DNA of 27,004 nucleotides, taken from positions 1 to 27,004 of the forward strand of contig JAHZBA010000035.1 of NCBI GenBank assembly GCA_019423635.1. Reading direction: 5' to 3'. Below are positions 7,694 through 15,734 of this stretch, piece after piece. The notes beneath the pieces were generated by a model. That model was not told the DNA's origin and made no database searches. It worked only from the letters and a program-made list of their open reading frames with translations. The stretch is from Clostridiales bacterium (GTDB taxonomy: Bacteria > Bacillota > Clostridia > Oscillospirales > Oscillospiraceae). The number at the start of each line of letters is the position of its first letter. Within the stretch, counting starts at the first letter, position 1. A program made the position numbers and the translations under genes.

Positions 7694-9238
7694 AAGAAAC
7701 GCCCTTGGCATCTCTTGCATCACATCCTCCGGCGTCATGCAGTAGGCTGTCAGCCGCTCCGCCGCCAGGTCCCCCGCCCGGCCGTGGAGCCACACCCCCG
7801 CTGCCGCCGCTCTGACCGGCGTGGCCCCCTGGGCCAGGAGGGAGGCGATGAGGCCCGTCAGCACGTCGCCGCTGCCGCCCTTGGCAAGACCCGAATTGCC
7901 GGTGGTGTTCACCAGGACTGTCCCGGCGCTGGTGGCTGTCACGGTTTTGTGACCCTTCAGCACCAGCGTACAGCCGTGGCGCAGGGCGAAGGCCCGGGCC
8001 GCCTCCGCACGGCCGCCGGTCAGGTCGCCGCCGATCCGGGTAAACTCCCCGTCGTGGGGCGTCAGAACCGTCACCCGGCCCCGCCGCGCGTCCAGACTAT
8101 CTATATGTCCCTCCAGGGCATTTATGCCGTCGGCGTCCAGCACCACCGGCTTTTCCGTCTGCTCCAGAAGCGTGCGCACCAGCTGTGCCGTGTCCGGGTC
8201 CCGGCCCAGGCCAGGGCCCAGGGCCAGCACGTCGCAGCCCTCCAGCTTCTCCAGGATAACAGCGAGGGCTTTCCGCATCTGAGCCTTCCGGTTGAGATGC
8301 CCGCCCTGGCCGCCGCTGAGGGGGAAGGGCATGGCTGAGACACACCGGGCCGCCTCCACGGCCCAGATGTCATCCGGCACCCCCAGGTACACCAGCCCGC
8401 AGCCGGAGCGCACCGCCGCCTCCGCAGCCAGATAGGGCGCGCCGGTGTACCCCACTGCGCCGCCCACCACCAGGAGTTTGCCGAAGTCCCCCTTGTGGCC
8501 GTCGGCCTTCCGGGGCGGGACGGCCGATTCCACGAAGTCCCGCTCCACCGAAGAGACCGGGCAGACGGTCCTTTGCACCAGATCTGCGGGGATGCCGATG
8601 TCCGCCACCCGAACGCGCCCGGAATACAGGGCCCCGTCTCCCACGAACTGCCCGATCTTCGACAGGGTGAAGGTGACGGTCTCATCCGCCCGGACGGCGC
8701 AGCCCAGCACCCGCCCGGTGTCCGCCTCCACACCGCTGGCGATATCCGCCGCCACCACCTTGCCCCGGCAGCGGTTCATCCGCTCCACCGCCGCCGCGAA
8801 TTTGGACTCCGGCGCGATCTCCCGGCTGAGTCCCACGCCGAAGAGGGCGTCCACCAGCACATGGCAGGCGCCCATCCACTCCTCCTGCTCCCGGTCCTCC
8901 GGGTCAAAGACCTCCAGCTCCACGCCGCACTCGCTGAGACGGCCGGTCTCCTCCATGGCGTCGGGGGTCAGCTTTTCATACTCCCCCACCAGGAACACCC
9001 GCACCCGGACGCCCTCCAGAAACAGCAGCCTGGCCGCGGCGATGCCGTCGCCGCCGTTGTTGCCCGCGCCGCACAGCACGGAGACCCGCGCCCTTCCTGG
9101 CCGGGCTGGCAGCAGGTTCTCCACGGCCTCCGCCACGCGGGCCGCCGCCCGCTCCATCAGGTCGATGGAGGGGATCTTCCGCCCCTCGATGGCCCGCCGG
9201 TCCAGCTCCTGCATCTGGGCAGATGTCGCCAGCTTCAT
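7673..9238 (-). CDS. nnr: Bifunctional NAD(P)H-hydrate epimerase / ADP-dependent dehydratase
   Basis: A 521-residue two-domain repair enzyme for hydrated NADH/NADPH. The N-terminal YjeF_N epimerase domain (about 1-215) has VSVLCGAGNNGGDGIAAARLL (53-73). The C-terminal ribokinase-like dehydratase domain (about 230-510) has KGDFGKLLVVGGAVGYTGAP, ALGPGLGRDPDT, VLDADGIN, LTPHDGEFTRI and the catalytic GNSGLAKGGSGDVLTG. The start at ATG 9238 has AGGAGG nine bases upstream. It is first in the line nnr - lipoprotein - alr - mazF. The last residues ELGIRD and the TAG stop are encoded by the neighbouring AATTAGG repeat, so the original C-terminus may have been replaced. Confidence 0.96.
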   Translation of the reverse strand: MKLATSAQMQELDRRAIEGRKIPSIDLMERAAARVAEAVENLLPARPGRARVSVLCGAGNNGGDGIAAARLLFLEGVRVRVFLVGEYEKLTPDAMEETGRLSECGVELEVFDPEDREQEEWMGACHVLVDALFGVGLSREIAPESKFAAAVERMNRCRGKVVAADIASGVEADTGRVLGCAVRADETVTFTLSKIGQFVGDGALYSGRVRVADIGIPADLVQRTVCPVSSVERDFVESAVPPRKADGHKGDFGKLLVVGGAVGYTGAPYLAAEAAVRSGCGLVYLGVPDDIWAVEAARCVSAMPFPLSGGQGGHLNRKAQMRKALAVILEKLEGCDVLALGPGLGRDPDTAQLVRTLLEQTEKPVVLDADGINALEGHIDSLDARRGRVTVLTPHDGEFTRIGGDLTGGRAEAARAFALRHGCTLVLKGHKTVTATSAGTVLVNTTGNSGLAKGGSGDVLTGLIASLLAQGATPVRAAAAGVWLHGRAGDLAAERLTAYCMTPEDVMQEMPRAFLELGIRD

Positions 9239-9527
9239 ATTGACTCCTCCTGATCGTTCAGACTCTCTGCCGCGATTTTCTGAAAAGCAACGGCCGTTTG
9301 GCCTTCCTCCTCCAAGGGGGTCGGGCGGTTTTCGGCTTCTTTTTTGATTATACGGCGGCTAAACCTGCCATGCAACGATTTTCCTCTTTTCTTTCGCCGA
9401 AAACCCCGCTATACTGGGGACGCAACCTGAAGTTTACACGTTTTTCTTCAAACGCAACAGCAAATCGCTGGCGTTGCGGCCCTTGCTCCGGTACGCTGAG
9501 GGCATCAAACACAAGGAGGATTTCCCT
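9239..9527. promoter_or_regulatory. Divergent control region between nnr and the XRE gene
   Basis: Besides the nnr promoter, the plus strand has TATACT (9410-9415) as a plausible -10 for the XRE gene, with a weak -35. CGCAAC occurs at 9421-9426 and 9453-9458, and its inverse GTTGCG at 9473-9478. The last two form an imperfect dyad CGCAACAGC/GCT-GTTGCG that could be the XRE protein's own operator. The identity of the binding protein is inference. Confidence 0.4.
9347..9375 (-). promoter_or_regulatory. Sigma-A type promoter for nnr
   Basis: On the reverse strand TTGCAT (9375-9370) and a perfect TATAAT (9352-9347) are separated by 17 bases. The start point would be near 9340, about 100 bases before nnr. 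It probably drives nnr and the genes after it. Confidence 0.75.
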
Positions 9528-10424
9528 ATGTCATTTTCCAAAAATTTACAGTTCATCCGCGCCCAGGCCGGCGTCACCCAGGAACAGCTGGCGGAGCAGC
9601 TGGACGTCTCCCGCCAGTCCGTCAGCAAGTGGGAGAGCGCCCAGAGCTTTCCCGAGATGGACACGCTGCTGCGGATCTGTGATCTCTATGATGTAAACCT
9701 GGACACCCTGCTCCGGGGCAGCGTGGAGGAGAGCCGGGTGGAGGACACCGCCCAGTACGACCGGTTCATGACCCGCTTCGCCTGGCGGATCGCCCTGGCC
9801 ACCGGCGGCATCATTGCGGGAATCGGCCTGTGCGCCCTGCTGGAGGCCCGGGGCGTGCCGGAGATGGCGGTGGGCTTCGTGCTGCTGCTGATTATTGCGG
9901 TCTGCGTGGTGGTCTTCGTGGCCAGCGGCATCCAGCACGACATCTTCCGCAAGCGCTATCCCGTCATCGCCGACTTCTACTCCCAGGAGGAAAAGGACGC
10001 CTTCCACCAGAGATTCGTCTGGCACATTGCCGGCGGCGTGGGCGCCATTCTCTTCGCCGTGGCCCTTTTCGCGCTGTTCTTCTCCGTCTTTCCGGAGGAG
10101 GAGCCCTACGAGTCCTACGGCATGGCCTTCTTCCTGTTCCTCATCGCCGGGGCGGTGGTGAACTTCATCTACGCCGGCATCAACGACGACAAGTACAACA
10201 TCGCCAAGTACAACCGGGACAACGCCCCCACGCCTGAGGCCAAAAAACGGCTGAACCTCATCGGCACCATCCAGGCCTCCATGATGCTGCTGGCCACGGC
10301 GGTCTATGTGGGTCTGGGGCTGACCCGGGACCTGTGGCGCACCGCCTGGTGGCTCTTTGCCGTGGCGGGCATCCTCTGCGGCGTGGTGGCGGTGGCGTTG
10401 AACCCCTACAAGGGAGAGGACTGA
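9528..10424 (+). CDS. XRE-family regulator with C-terminal membrane domain
   Basis: A 298-residue protein. An N-terminal helix-turn-helix of the XRE/Cro type (about 6-60: TQEQLAEQLDVSRQSVSKWE) is fused to about six membrane spans (86-107, 113-133, 166-187, 198-217, 248-265, 272-291), so it is a membrane-tethered DNA-binding protein. ATG 9528 follows AAGGAGG (9513-9519) at eight bases; upstream in-frame codons have no such signal. The conserved soluble loop around 134-165 (HDIFRKRYPVIADFY) occurs in many clostridial proteins of this layout. Target genes and signal are unknown. A CGCAAC/GTTGCG dyad upstream suggests autoregulation. Confidence 0.88.
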   Translation: MSFSKNLQFIRAQAGVTQEQLAEQLDVSRQSVSKWESAQSFPEMDTLLRICDLYDVNLDTLLRGSVEESRVEDTAQYDRFMTRFAWRIALATGGIIAGIGLCALLEARGVPEMAVGFVLLLIIAVCVVVFVASGIQHDIFRKRYPVIADFYSQEEKDAFHQRFVWHIAGGVGAILFAVALFALFFSVFPEEEPYESYGMAFFLFLIAGAVVNFIYAGINDDKYNIAKYNRDNAPTPEAKKRLNLIGTIQASMMLLATAVYVGLGLTRDLWRTAWWLFAVAGILCGVVAVALNPYKGED

Positions 10425-10592
10425 GCCGCGGCTCTTTTGCAGGGGCCAGGCTCTGTCCCGGTCCGTCCTCCGGAGACCTGGCTGTGAGAACGGGGCGGGC
10501 ACAAAGGCCCGCCCCTGCAGGGATTCCGCGGCAGGCATGGAATTGGGGGATTATCAAACGCGCAATGGAGCCCTTTCCTATAAAACAAACAC
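10425..10592. repeat. Intergenic sequence with a GC-rich hairpin after the XRE gene
   Basis: GGGGCGGGC (10492-10500) and GCCCGCCCC (10507-10515) form a perfect 9-bp stem with a six-base loop. No T run follows. This may be the transcript end of the XRE gene or a dispersed palindromic unit. No gene is supported here. Confidence 0.5.
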
Positions 10593-10621
10593 TTGCAATT
10601 CCCGTTTTTTTATGGTATAAG
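10593..10621 (+). promoter_or_regulatory. Promoter of the T-box / pheST unit
   Basis: TTGCAA (10593-10598) and TATAAG (10616-10621) are separated by exactly 17 bases that include a T7 run. Transcription would start near 10628, just ahead of T-box stem I. Confidence 0.75.
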
Positions 10622-10627
10622 TGGTAC

Positions 10628-10870
10628 TTGATATCAGCGATGAACGGGAAAATAACGGATTCCGCAGCGCTCCAGAGAGGACAGGCCGCCGGCTGCAAGC
10701 CTGTCCGCGCCGCGCCGTTTGGTTCGCCCGGGAGCCGCCGTGGAGACACGGCCGGTCACCCGCCGTTATCGGGGCAGCAAGTGCGCGCGGAAGGCTCCGC
10801 GCGAATTTTGGGTGGTACCGCGGAGGGGTTGCCTTTCGTCCCAAGGTTTGGGACGAGGGGCTTTTTGTTT
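10628..10870 (+). promoter_or_regulatory. T-box riboswitch, phenylalanine specifier (TTC)
   Basis: A tRNA-sensing leader. The universal T-box sequence GGGTGGTACCGCGG is at 10810-10823. Stem I shows the specifier loop: CGGG and AACGG (about 10644-10657) pair with CCGTT (10715-10719) and CCCG (10727-10730), leaving TTC (10723-10725, Phe) exposed and followed by G. The AGAGAG-type loop motif is at 10674-10680, and the apical stem is GGACAGG with CCTGTCC. A stem III hairpin CGCGCGGA/TCCGCGCG lies just before the antiterminator. The intrinsic terminator follows at 10831-10870. Uncharged tRNA-Phe should allow read-through into the DUF3267 gene, pheS and possibly pheT. Confidence 0.95.
10831..10870 (+). 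terminator. T-box conditional terminator
   Basis: GCCTTTCGTCCCAA (10831-10844) pairs with TTGGGACGAGGGGC (10848-10861), the lower part through G-U pairs, followed by TTTTTGTTTT. It ends 25 bases before the next start codon and is mutually exclusive with the T-box antiterminator. Confidence 0.92.
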
Positions 10871-10894
10871 TGTGCACAGAGGAAGGAATCATTC

Positions 10895-11545
10895 ATGGCC
10901 AGACAGGAACGGACCCTGACCCCCGCCGAGACAGCCCGCAGGGAGCGCTTTGACGCCCTCTGCCGGGAGATGGCGGAGGAGGGATACGAAAAAACAGATC
11001 TGACGGTCGGCATCGTGTTTGCCAACGCCGCCTCCATCTTTTTGATGCTGCCCTTCGTCCTTCTCTTTTGCATCTGGTATTTCCTCGTCAACGCCTCGGC
11101 CGCAGGCGTCATCTCCTCCGGCGGCTATCTGCTGTTTCTGGTCCTCCTGGTTCTTCTTGTCGTCCTCCACGAGGGCATTCACGGCCTGACCTGGGGCATG
11201 TTCGCAAAGGGACATCTCCGCAGCATCTCCTTCGGCGTGATCTGGAAGTATCTCACCCCCTACTGCACCTGCGCCGAACCCCTGAGGCGCTGGCAGTACG
11301 TCCTGGGCACGGCCATGCCCACCCTGATTCTGGGGTTTGGGCTGGGGGCGGCCTCCGTCGGCCTGGGACAGCCGCTGTTCTTCCTCCTCTCCGTCATCCT
11401 GCTCTTTGGCGGCGGCGGGGATTTCCTCATCATTTTAAAGGTTCTGTTCCACCGCTCCGGCGGGCGGGATATGGTCTGCTGCGACCACCCCTATGAATGC
11501 GGTGTGGTGGTCTTTGAAAAGAGTTCGCAAAATCATTGCAGATAA
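10895..11545 (+). CDS. DUF3267 membrane zincin (putative zinc metalloprotease)
   Basis: A 216-residue polytopic membrane protein with four to five hydrophobic segments (39-64, 74-91, 139-158, 160-182). The HExxH motif HEGIH (92-96) sits at the end of a membrane span, and GGGGDFLIIL (172-181) provides an acidic residue (D176) that could be the third zinc ligand, matching the DUF3267 putative zincin family. Substrate and role are unknown. ATG 10895 follows GAGGAAGGA. The gene lies between the Phe T-box and pheS (13 bases before the pheS start), so it should be induced by phenylalanine starvation, which is an unusual arrangement. A longer in-frame extension upstream runs through the T-box and is not real. 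Confidence 0.85.
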   Translation: MARQERTLTPAETARRERFDALCREMAEEGYEKTDLTVGIVFANAASIFLMLPFVLLFCIWYFLVNASAAGVISSGGYLLFLVLLVLLVVLHEGIHGLTWGMFAKGHLRSISFGVIWKYLTPYCTCAEPLRRWQYVLGTAMPTLILGFGLGAASVGLGQPLFFLLSVILLFGGGGDFLIILKVLFHRSGGRDMVCCDHPYECGVVVFEKSSQNHCR

Positions 11546-11558
11546 AGGAGCATCCGAC

Positions 11559-12584
11559 ATGAAACAACAACTGGAAGCCATTCACAAGAGCGCCCTGGAG
11601 GCCCTGGACAGCATCCAGGCCTCCGCCGAGCTGGAAGCCCTGCGGGTGAAGTACCTGGGTAAGAAGGGGGAGCTCACCGCCGTTTTGAAGCAGATGGGCA
11701 AGCTCTCCGCCGAGGAGCGCCCCGCCATGGGCCAGCTGGCCAACGACATCCGCGCCAGCCTGGAATCCGCCATTGAAAAGCAGGCGGCTGTTCTCTCCCA
11801 AAAGGCCCTGGAGGCCCGCTTGAAGCTGGAGACCGTGGACGTCACCATCCCCGGCAGGCGGCCGGAGCACGGCCACAAGCACCCCATGTACACGGTTCTG
11901 GATGAGATGAAGGAAATCTTCTTGAACATGGGCTTTGAGATCATGGACGGCCCGGAGATTGAGCAGGCGGACTACAACTTCACCAAGCTCAACGCCCCGG
12001 AAAACCACCCCTCCCGGGACTGGACGGACACCTTCTACCTCCAGGAGGACTCCTCCGTCCTCCTGCGGTCCCAGACCTCCCCCATGCAGATCCGGGCCAT
12101 GGAGGGCTATGGCGTCCCCATCCGCATGATCTCCGCCGGGCGGGTATACCGCAAGGACGAGGTGGACGCCACCCACTCCCCCATGTTCCATCAGATCGAG
12201 GGGCTGGTAGTAGACAAGGGCATCACCATGGCGGATCTGAAGGGCACCCTCAACGAGGTCATCCGGGAGATCTACGGCCGGGAGACCGTCACCCGCTTCC
12301 GCCCCCACCACTTCCCCTTCACGGAGCCCAGCTGTGAGGTGGACATCCAGTGCTACAAATGCGGCGGCAAGGGCTGCCCCACCTGCAAGGGCGAGGGCTG
12401 GATCGAGATCCTGGGCGCGGGCATGGTGCACCCCAACGTGCTGCGGAACTGCGGCATCGACCCGGAGGAATACTCCGGCTTCGCCTTCGGCATGGGGCTG
12501 GAGCGGCTGGCTTTGGGACGGTACAAGATCTCCGACATGCGGCTGATCTTTGAAAACGATGTGCGGTTCCTGGAGCAGTTCTAG
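11559..12584 (+). CDS. pheS: Phenylalanyl-tRNA synthetase alpha subunit
   Basis: Catalytic subunit of the (alpha-beta)2 class II enzyme that charges tRNA-Phe. It has 341 residues, the normal length. An N-terminal coiled-coil arm (1-90) contacts tRNA. The catalytic core contains HPMYTVLDEMKEIFLNMGFE, FYLQEDSSVLLRSQTSPMQIR (motif 2 region), FPFTEPSCEVDI and motif 3 FGMGLERLALGRY near the end. The segment CYKCGGKGCPTCKGEGWIE carries four Cys and may bind zinc, a variation seen in some Firmicute PheS proteins. ATG 11559 is preceded by AAAGGAG (11544-11550), which overlaps the stop of the DUF3267 gene. The gene is under T-box control. Confidence 0.97.
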   Translation: MKQQLEAIHKSALEALDSIQASAELEALRVKYLGKKGELTAVLKQMGKLSAEERPAMGQLANDIRASLESAIEKQAAVLSQKALEARLKLETVDVTIPGRRPEHGHKHPMYTVLDEMKEIFLNMGFEIMDGPEIEQADYNFTKLNAPENHPSRDWTDTFYLQEDSSVLLRSQTSPMQIRAMEGYGVPIRMISAGRVYRKDEVDATHSPMFHQIEGLVVDKGITMADLKGTLNEVIREIYGRETVTRFRPHHFPFTEPSCEVDIQCYKCGGKGCPTCKGEGWIEILGAGMVHPNVLRNCGIDPEEYSGFAFGMGLERLALGRYKISDMRLIFENDVRFLEQF

Positions 12585-12590
12585 GGGCGT

Positions 12591-12766
12591 AAAGAGGGGA
12601 CTTCGTCCCCCCTTTAGATTCCCCCCACCAGTGACGCCGCGTCACTGGTGTGTGCGCCCCAGGGGCGCACGGGTCGGGGTATTTTCGGCAGGTACACGCC
12701 CTGCCGAAAATAATTGAAATGTATTTCCCCGCTGAAAGCGGGGAAACCAGGGGCCGCGGCCCCTGG
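12591..12766. repeat. Array of six hairpins between pheS and pheT
   Basis: Six consecutive inverted repeats fill this gap. They are GGGGAC/GTCCCC (12596-12601 with 12605-12610), CACCAGTGAC/GTCACTGGTG (12626-12635 with 12641-12650), GTGCGCCCC/GGGGCGCAC (12652-12660 with 12662-12670), ATTTTCGGCAGG/CCTGCCGAAAAT (12681-12692 with 12700-12711), TTTCCCCGC/GCGGGGAAA (12724-12732 with 12738-12746) and the perfect palindrome at 12747-12766 (CCAGGGGCC mirrored). None is followed by a T run. Stem sequences differ, so it is not a tandem repeat. Transcription of pheT must pass through it unless pheT has its own promoter, which I do not see. Confidence 0.85.
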
Positions 12767-12830
12767 ACCCCGTGGACCAACGTCATTTTGATACTGCTTC
12801 TATCCTTATTGATTCAGGAGGAATATATAG

Positions 12831-15533
12831 ATGAAACTATCCCGTAAATGGTTACAAGAATTCGTGGACATCGGCCCGGTCAGTGACCGGGACTTCGCCG
12901 AGGCCATGACCATCTCCGGGTCCAAGGTGGAGATTACCGAGGATCTGGGAGCTGAAATCCAAAATGTGGTGGTGGGCCGCATTGAGAAGATGGAGCGCCA
13001 CCCCGACTCCGACCACATGTGGGTGTGCCAGCTGGACGTGGGCCAGGCCGCGCCCGTCCAGATCGTCACCGGCGCCTGGAACATCCACGAGGGCGACCTG
13101 GTGCCCGTGGCCCTGCACAAGTCCACCCTCCCCGGCGGCAAAAGAATCGAGAAGGGCAAGCTGCGGGGCGTTCCCTCCAACGGGATGCTGTGCTCCCTCA
13201 GCGAGCTGGGGCTGGACGAGCGGGACTTCCCCTACGCCGTCATCACCCCGGCGGCGCTGCTGAACGACTACAAACCCATTGATCCGGAGAAGCCCTCCAT
13301 TCCCGCGGACATCCAGCCGGGGCACAAGATTTTCGGGCCTGTGGTGGCTGCTGAGGTGCTGGAGTGTATGCCTCTGGGGGACGGCACCTACCACACCTGC
13401 ATGATGGTGAAGGACGCCACCGTCTGCCCGGACATCCACTGTGACAACGTCCATGTGGGCGACATGGTGGCCTACAATGAAAAAACTGACGACATCTGCA
13501 CCCTGGCCGACCTCCACGCCGAACAGCGGGAGTTCCCCCACTGCATCCCTGACGGCATCTTTGTCCTCCACGAGGACTGCAAGCCCGGAGACAACATCAA
13601 AAGTGTCACCGGTCAGGACGACCACGTGGTGGAGTTTGAGATCACCCCCAACCGGCCCGACTGCCTCAGCGTCATCGGCCTGGCCCGAGAGGCGGCGGCC
13701 ACCTTTGACAAGCCCCTGACCCTCCATGACCCGGTGGTAAAGGGCGGGGCCGACGGCTCTCTGCCGGACCTTCTGGACGTGGACACCCCCGACCCGGATC
13801 TCTGTCCCCGGTACACCGCCCGGATAGTGCGGGGCGTCAAGATCGGCCCCTCCCCCAAGTGGATGCGGGAGCGCCTGCGGGCCATGGGGGTCCGGCCCAT
13901 CAACAACATTGTGGACATCACCAACTACGTCATGCTGGAGTACGGCCAGCCCATGCACGCCTTTGACTACCGCTATGTGAAGGGCGGGAAAATCGTGGTC
14001 CGCCGGGCAAGGGACGGCGAGGAGCTCACCACCCTGGACGGCAACGTCCGCAAGCTGGACCACGAGATGCTGGTCATCGCCGACGACACCCGGGCCGTGG
14101 GTCTGGCGGGCGTCATGGGCGGACTGAACAGCGAGATCGTCGCCGACACCGCCGATGTGGTCTTCGAGTCCGCCAACTTCGAGGGAAGCTGCATCCGCAA
14201 GACCGCCCTGGCTCTGGGGATGCGGACGGAGGCCAGCGCCAAATTTGAAAAGGGGTTGGACATCCTCAACACTCTCCCCGCCGTGAACCGGGCCTGCGAG
14301 CTGGTGGAGCTCCTGGGGGCCGGCGAGGTGGTGGACGGCGCCATCGACATTTTGAACTACGTCCCCCAGCCCCGGACACTGCCCCTGGAGCCGGACAAGA
14401 TCAACGCCCTGCTGGGCACCGCCGTGCCGAAGGCCGAGATGGAGGCCACGCTGGAGAAGCTGGGCTTTGTCTTTGAAACCGACGAAAAATCCTCCGTGGA
14501 GGTCCCCTCCTGGCGGGGCGACGTGGAGGGCATGGCGGACCTGGCGGAGGAGGTGGCCCGGTTCTACGGCTACAACAACATCCCCGACACCCTCTCCTCC
14601 GGCCTGAATGAGCGCCGGGGCTGGAACCTGGTTCAGCAGGTGGAAAATGACGCCGGCGCCCTGTGCCGGGCGGCGGGATACAGCGAGATCATCACCTACT
14701 CCTTCATCAGCCCCGCCTACTACGACAAGATCAACCTCCCGGCGGACTCCCCGCTCCGCAGCTCCATGAGGATTCTGAACCCCCTGGGGGAGGACACCTC
14801 CATCATGCGCACCACCACACTGCCCTCCATGCTGGAGATCCTGACCCGGAACTACAACTACCGCAACAAATCCGCAAAGCTTTACGAGCTTGGCCGCACC
14901 TACTTCGCCAAAAACGACGGCTCCGGCATGGCCGACGAGCCCAAGGTATTGTCCCTGGGGGCTTACGGCGCCGACATGGATTTCTTCGCCCTGAAGGGCG
15001 CGGCGGAGTCCGTGCTGGCGGGTCTGCGGATCGGCAGTCTGCGCTTTGAGGCGGAGCAGAACAATCCCTCCTACCACCCCGGCCGGTGCGCCAGGGTTTA
15101 CAGCGGCGAGACGCTGCTGGGCGTTCTGGGGCAGATCCACCCCTCTGTTTCCGCCAATTACGGCGTGGACTGCGAGCTCTACGCCGCGGAGCTCCGCTTT
15201 GACGCCCTGCTGGAGAGCGTGGGTGGCCGGCCGGTGTACCAGCCCCTGCCCCGCTTCCCCGCCGTCACCCGGGACATCGCCGTGGTCTGCGGCAGGTCCG
15301 TCCCCGTGGGGACGCTGGAGGAGTGCATCCGCCGGGGCGCGCAGGGCCTTTTGAAGAAGGTCACTCTGTTCGACGTGTACACCGGCGCGGGGATTCCCGA
15401 GGACAAGAAAAGCGTGGCGTTCAATCTGGAGCTCCGCTCCGACGACCGCAGCCTCACCGCCGAGGAGGCAGACGCCGACGTCCAGCACATCCTGGACCTG
15501 CTGAAATCCGAGCTGGACGCCGTCCTGCGCTGA
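12831..15533 (+). CDS. pheT: Phenylalanyl-tRNA synthetase beta subunit, enlarged
   Basis: Beta subunit, 900 residues against about 800 in most bacteria. An N-terminal tRNA-binding OB fold (about 40-135: GRIEKMERHPDSDHMWVC, NGMLCSLSELGLDE) is followed at about 134-236 by an unusual ~100-residue segment. The canonical text then resumes at IPDGIFVLHED (239-249) and FEITPNRPDCLSVIGLAREA (B3/B4 editing region). It ends with the B5 and catalytic-like domains and a C-terminal anticodon-binding FDX-ACB fold (PLPRFPAVTRDIAVV to the end). ATG 12831 has AGGAGG at eight to nine bases. The insert contains several Cys/His (C179, C190, C199, C204, C223). Confidence 0.95.
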   Translation: MKLSRKWLQEFVDIGPVSDRDFAEAMTISGSKVEITEDLGAEIQNVVVGRIEKMERHPDSDHMWVCQLDVGQAAPVQIVTGAWNIHEGDLVPVALHKSTLPGGKRIEKGKLRGVPSNGMLCSLSELGLDERDFPYAVITPAALLNDYKPIDPEKPSIPADIQPGHKIFGPVVAAEVLECMPLGDGTYHTCMMVKDATVCPDIHCDNVHVGDMVAYNEKTDDICTLADLHAEQREFPHCIPDGIFVLHEDCKPGDNIKSVTGQDDHVVEFEITPNRPDCLSVIGLAREAAATFDKPLTLHDPVVKGGADGSLPDLLDVDTPDPDLCPRYTARIVRGVKIGPSPKWMRERLRAMGVRPINNIVDITNYVMLEYGQPMHAFDYRYVKGGKIVVRRARDGEELTTLDGNVRKLDHEMLVIADDTRAVGLAGVMGGLNSEIVADTADVVFESANFEGSCIRKTALALGMRTEASAKFEKGLDILNTLPAVNRACELVELLGAGEVVDGAIDILNYVPQPRTLPLEPDKINALLGTAVPKAEMEATLEKLGFVFETDEKSSVEVPSWRGDVEGMADLAEEVARFYGYNNIPDTLSSGLNERRGWNLVQQVENDAGALCRAAGYSEIITYSFISPAYYDKINLPADSPLRSSMRILNPLGEDTSIMRTTTLPSMLEILTRNYNYRNKSAKLYELGRTYFAKNDGSGMADEPKVLSLGAYGADMDFFALKGAAESVLAGLRIGSLRFEAEQNNPSYHPGRCARVYSGETLLGVLGQIHPSVSANYGVDCELYAAELRFDALLESVGGRPVYQPLPRFPAVTRDIAVVCGRSVPVGTLEECIRRGAQGLLKKVTLFDVYTGAGIPEDKKSVAFNLELRSDDRSLTAEEADADVQHILDLLKSELDAVLR

Positions 15534-15547
15534 TTCGGCCTTTGTCT

Positions 15548-15577
15548 CGGCCTTTGTAAAGGCCGGCGAAACTTTTT
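15548..15577 (+). terminator. Candidate pheT terminator
   Basis: CGGCCTTT/AAAGGCCG (15548-15555 with 15558-15565) lies 15 bases after the pheT stop. A T5 run follows seven bases beyond the stem (15573-15577), so termination may be weak. Confidence 0.5.
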
Positions 15578-15601
15578 CCTCGCTCTGGAGTCCGGCAATG
15601 A

Positions 15602-15659
15602 ACCAAGCCCCTGCGACGGCAACGAAGCATCCGCTAACTTGCTGTCGCAGGGGCTTGGT
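15602..15659. terminator. Long stem-loop between convergent pheT and adeC
   Basis: ACCAAGCCCCTGCGAC (15602-15617) is a perfect inverse of 15644-15659, and three further pairs (one G-U) extend it to 19 bp with a 20-base loop. It lies between two converging genes. No adjacent T run is present, so it may act as a transcript-end processing or stabilising structure for either gene. Confidence 0.5.
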
Positions 15660-15697
15660 CTATCACCTAAACTCTGTCACGTGCGAAAGTCCGTTTG

Positions 15698-15734
15698 GTT
15701 CTTTTCTTTCAAGAAAAGAACTCAAGAAAAGAAC
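15698..15734 (-). terminator. adeC transcript-end hairpin with duplicated arm
   Basis: GTTCTTTTCTT (15698-15708) and AAGAAAAGAAC (15711-15721) form an 11-bp stem, and AAGAAAAGAAC is repeated directly at 15724-15734, overlapping the first base of the adeC stop. The structure is AT-rich and may function as a weak terminator. Confidence 0.45.

Noticed and set aside
10334..10894. N-terminal extension of the DUF3267 gene back to an upstream ATG
   Set aside because: It would translate the promoter and T-box leader; the ATG at 10895 has its own ribosome-binding site and gives a full-length family member.
12852..15488. 878-codon open frame antisense to pheT
   Set aside because: High GC at third codon positions clears stops on the opposite strand; the product is a His/Gly/Val-rich string with no recognisable domain, and pheT is certain.
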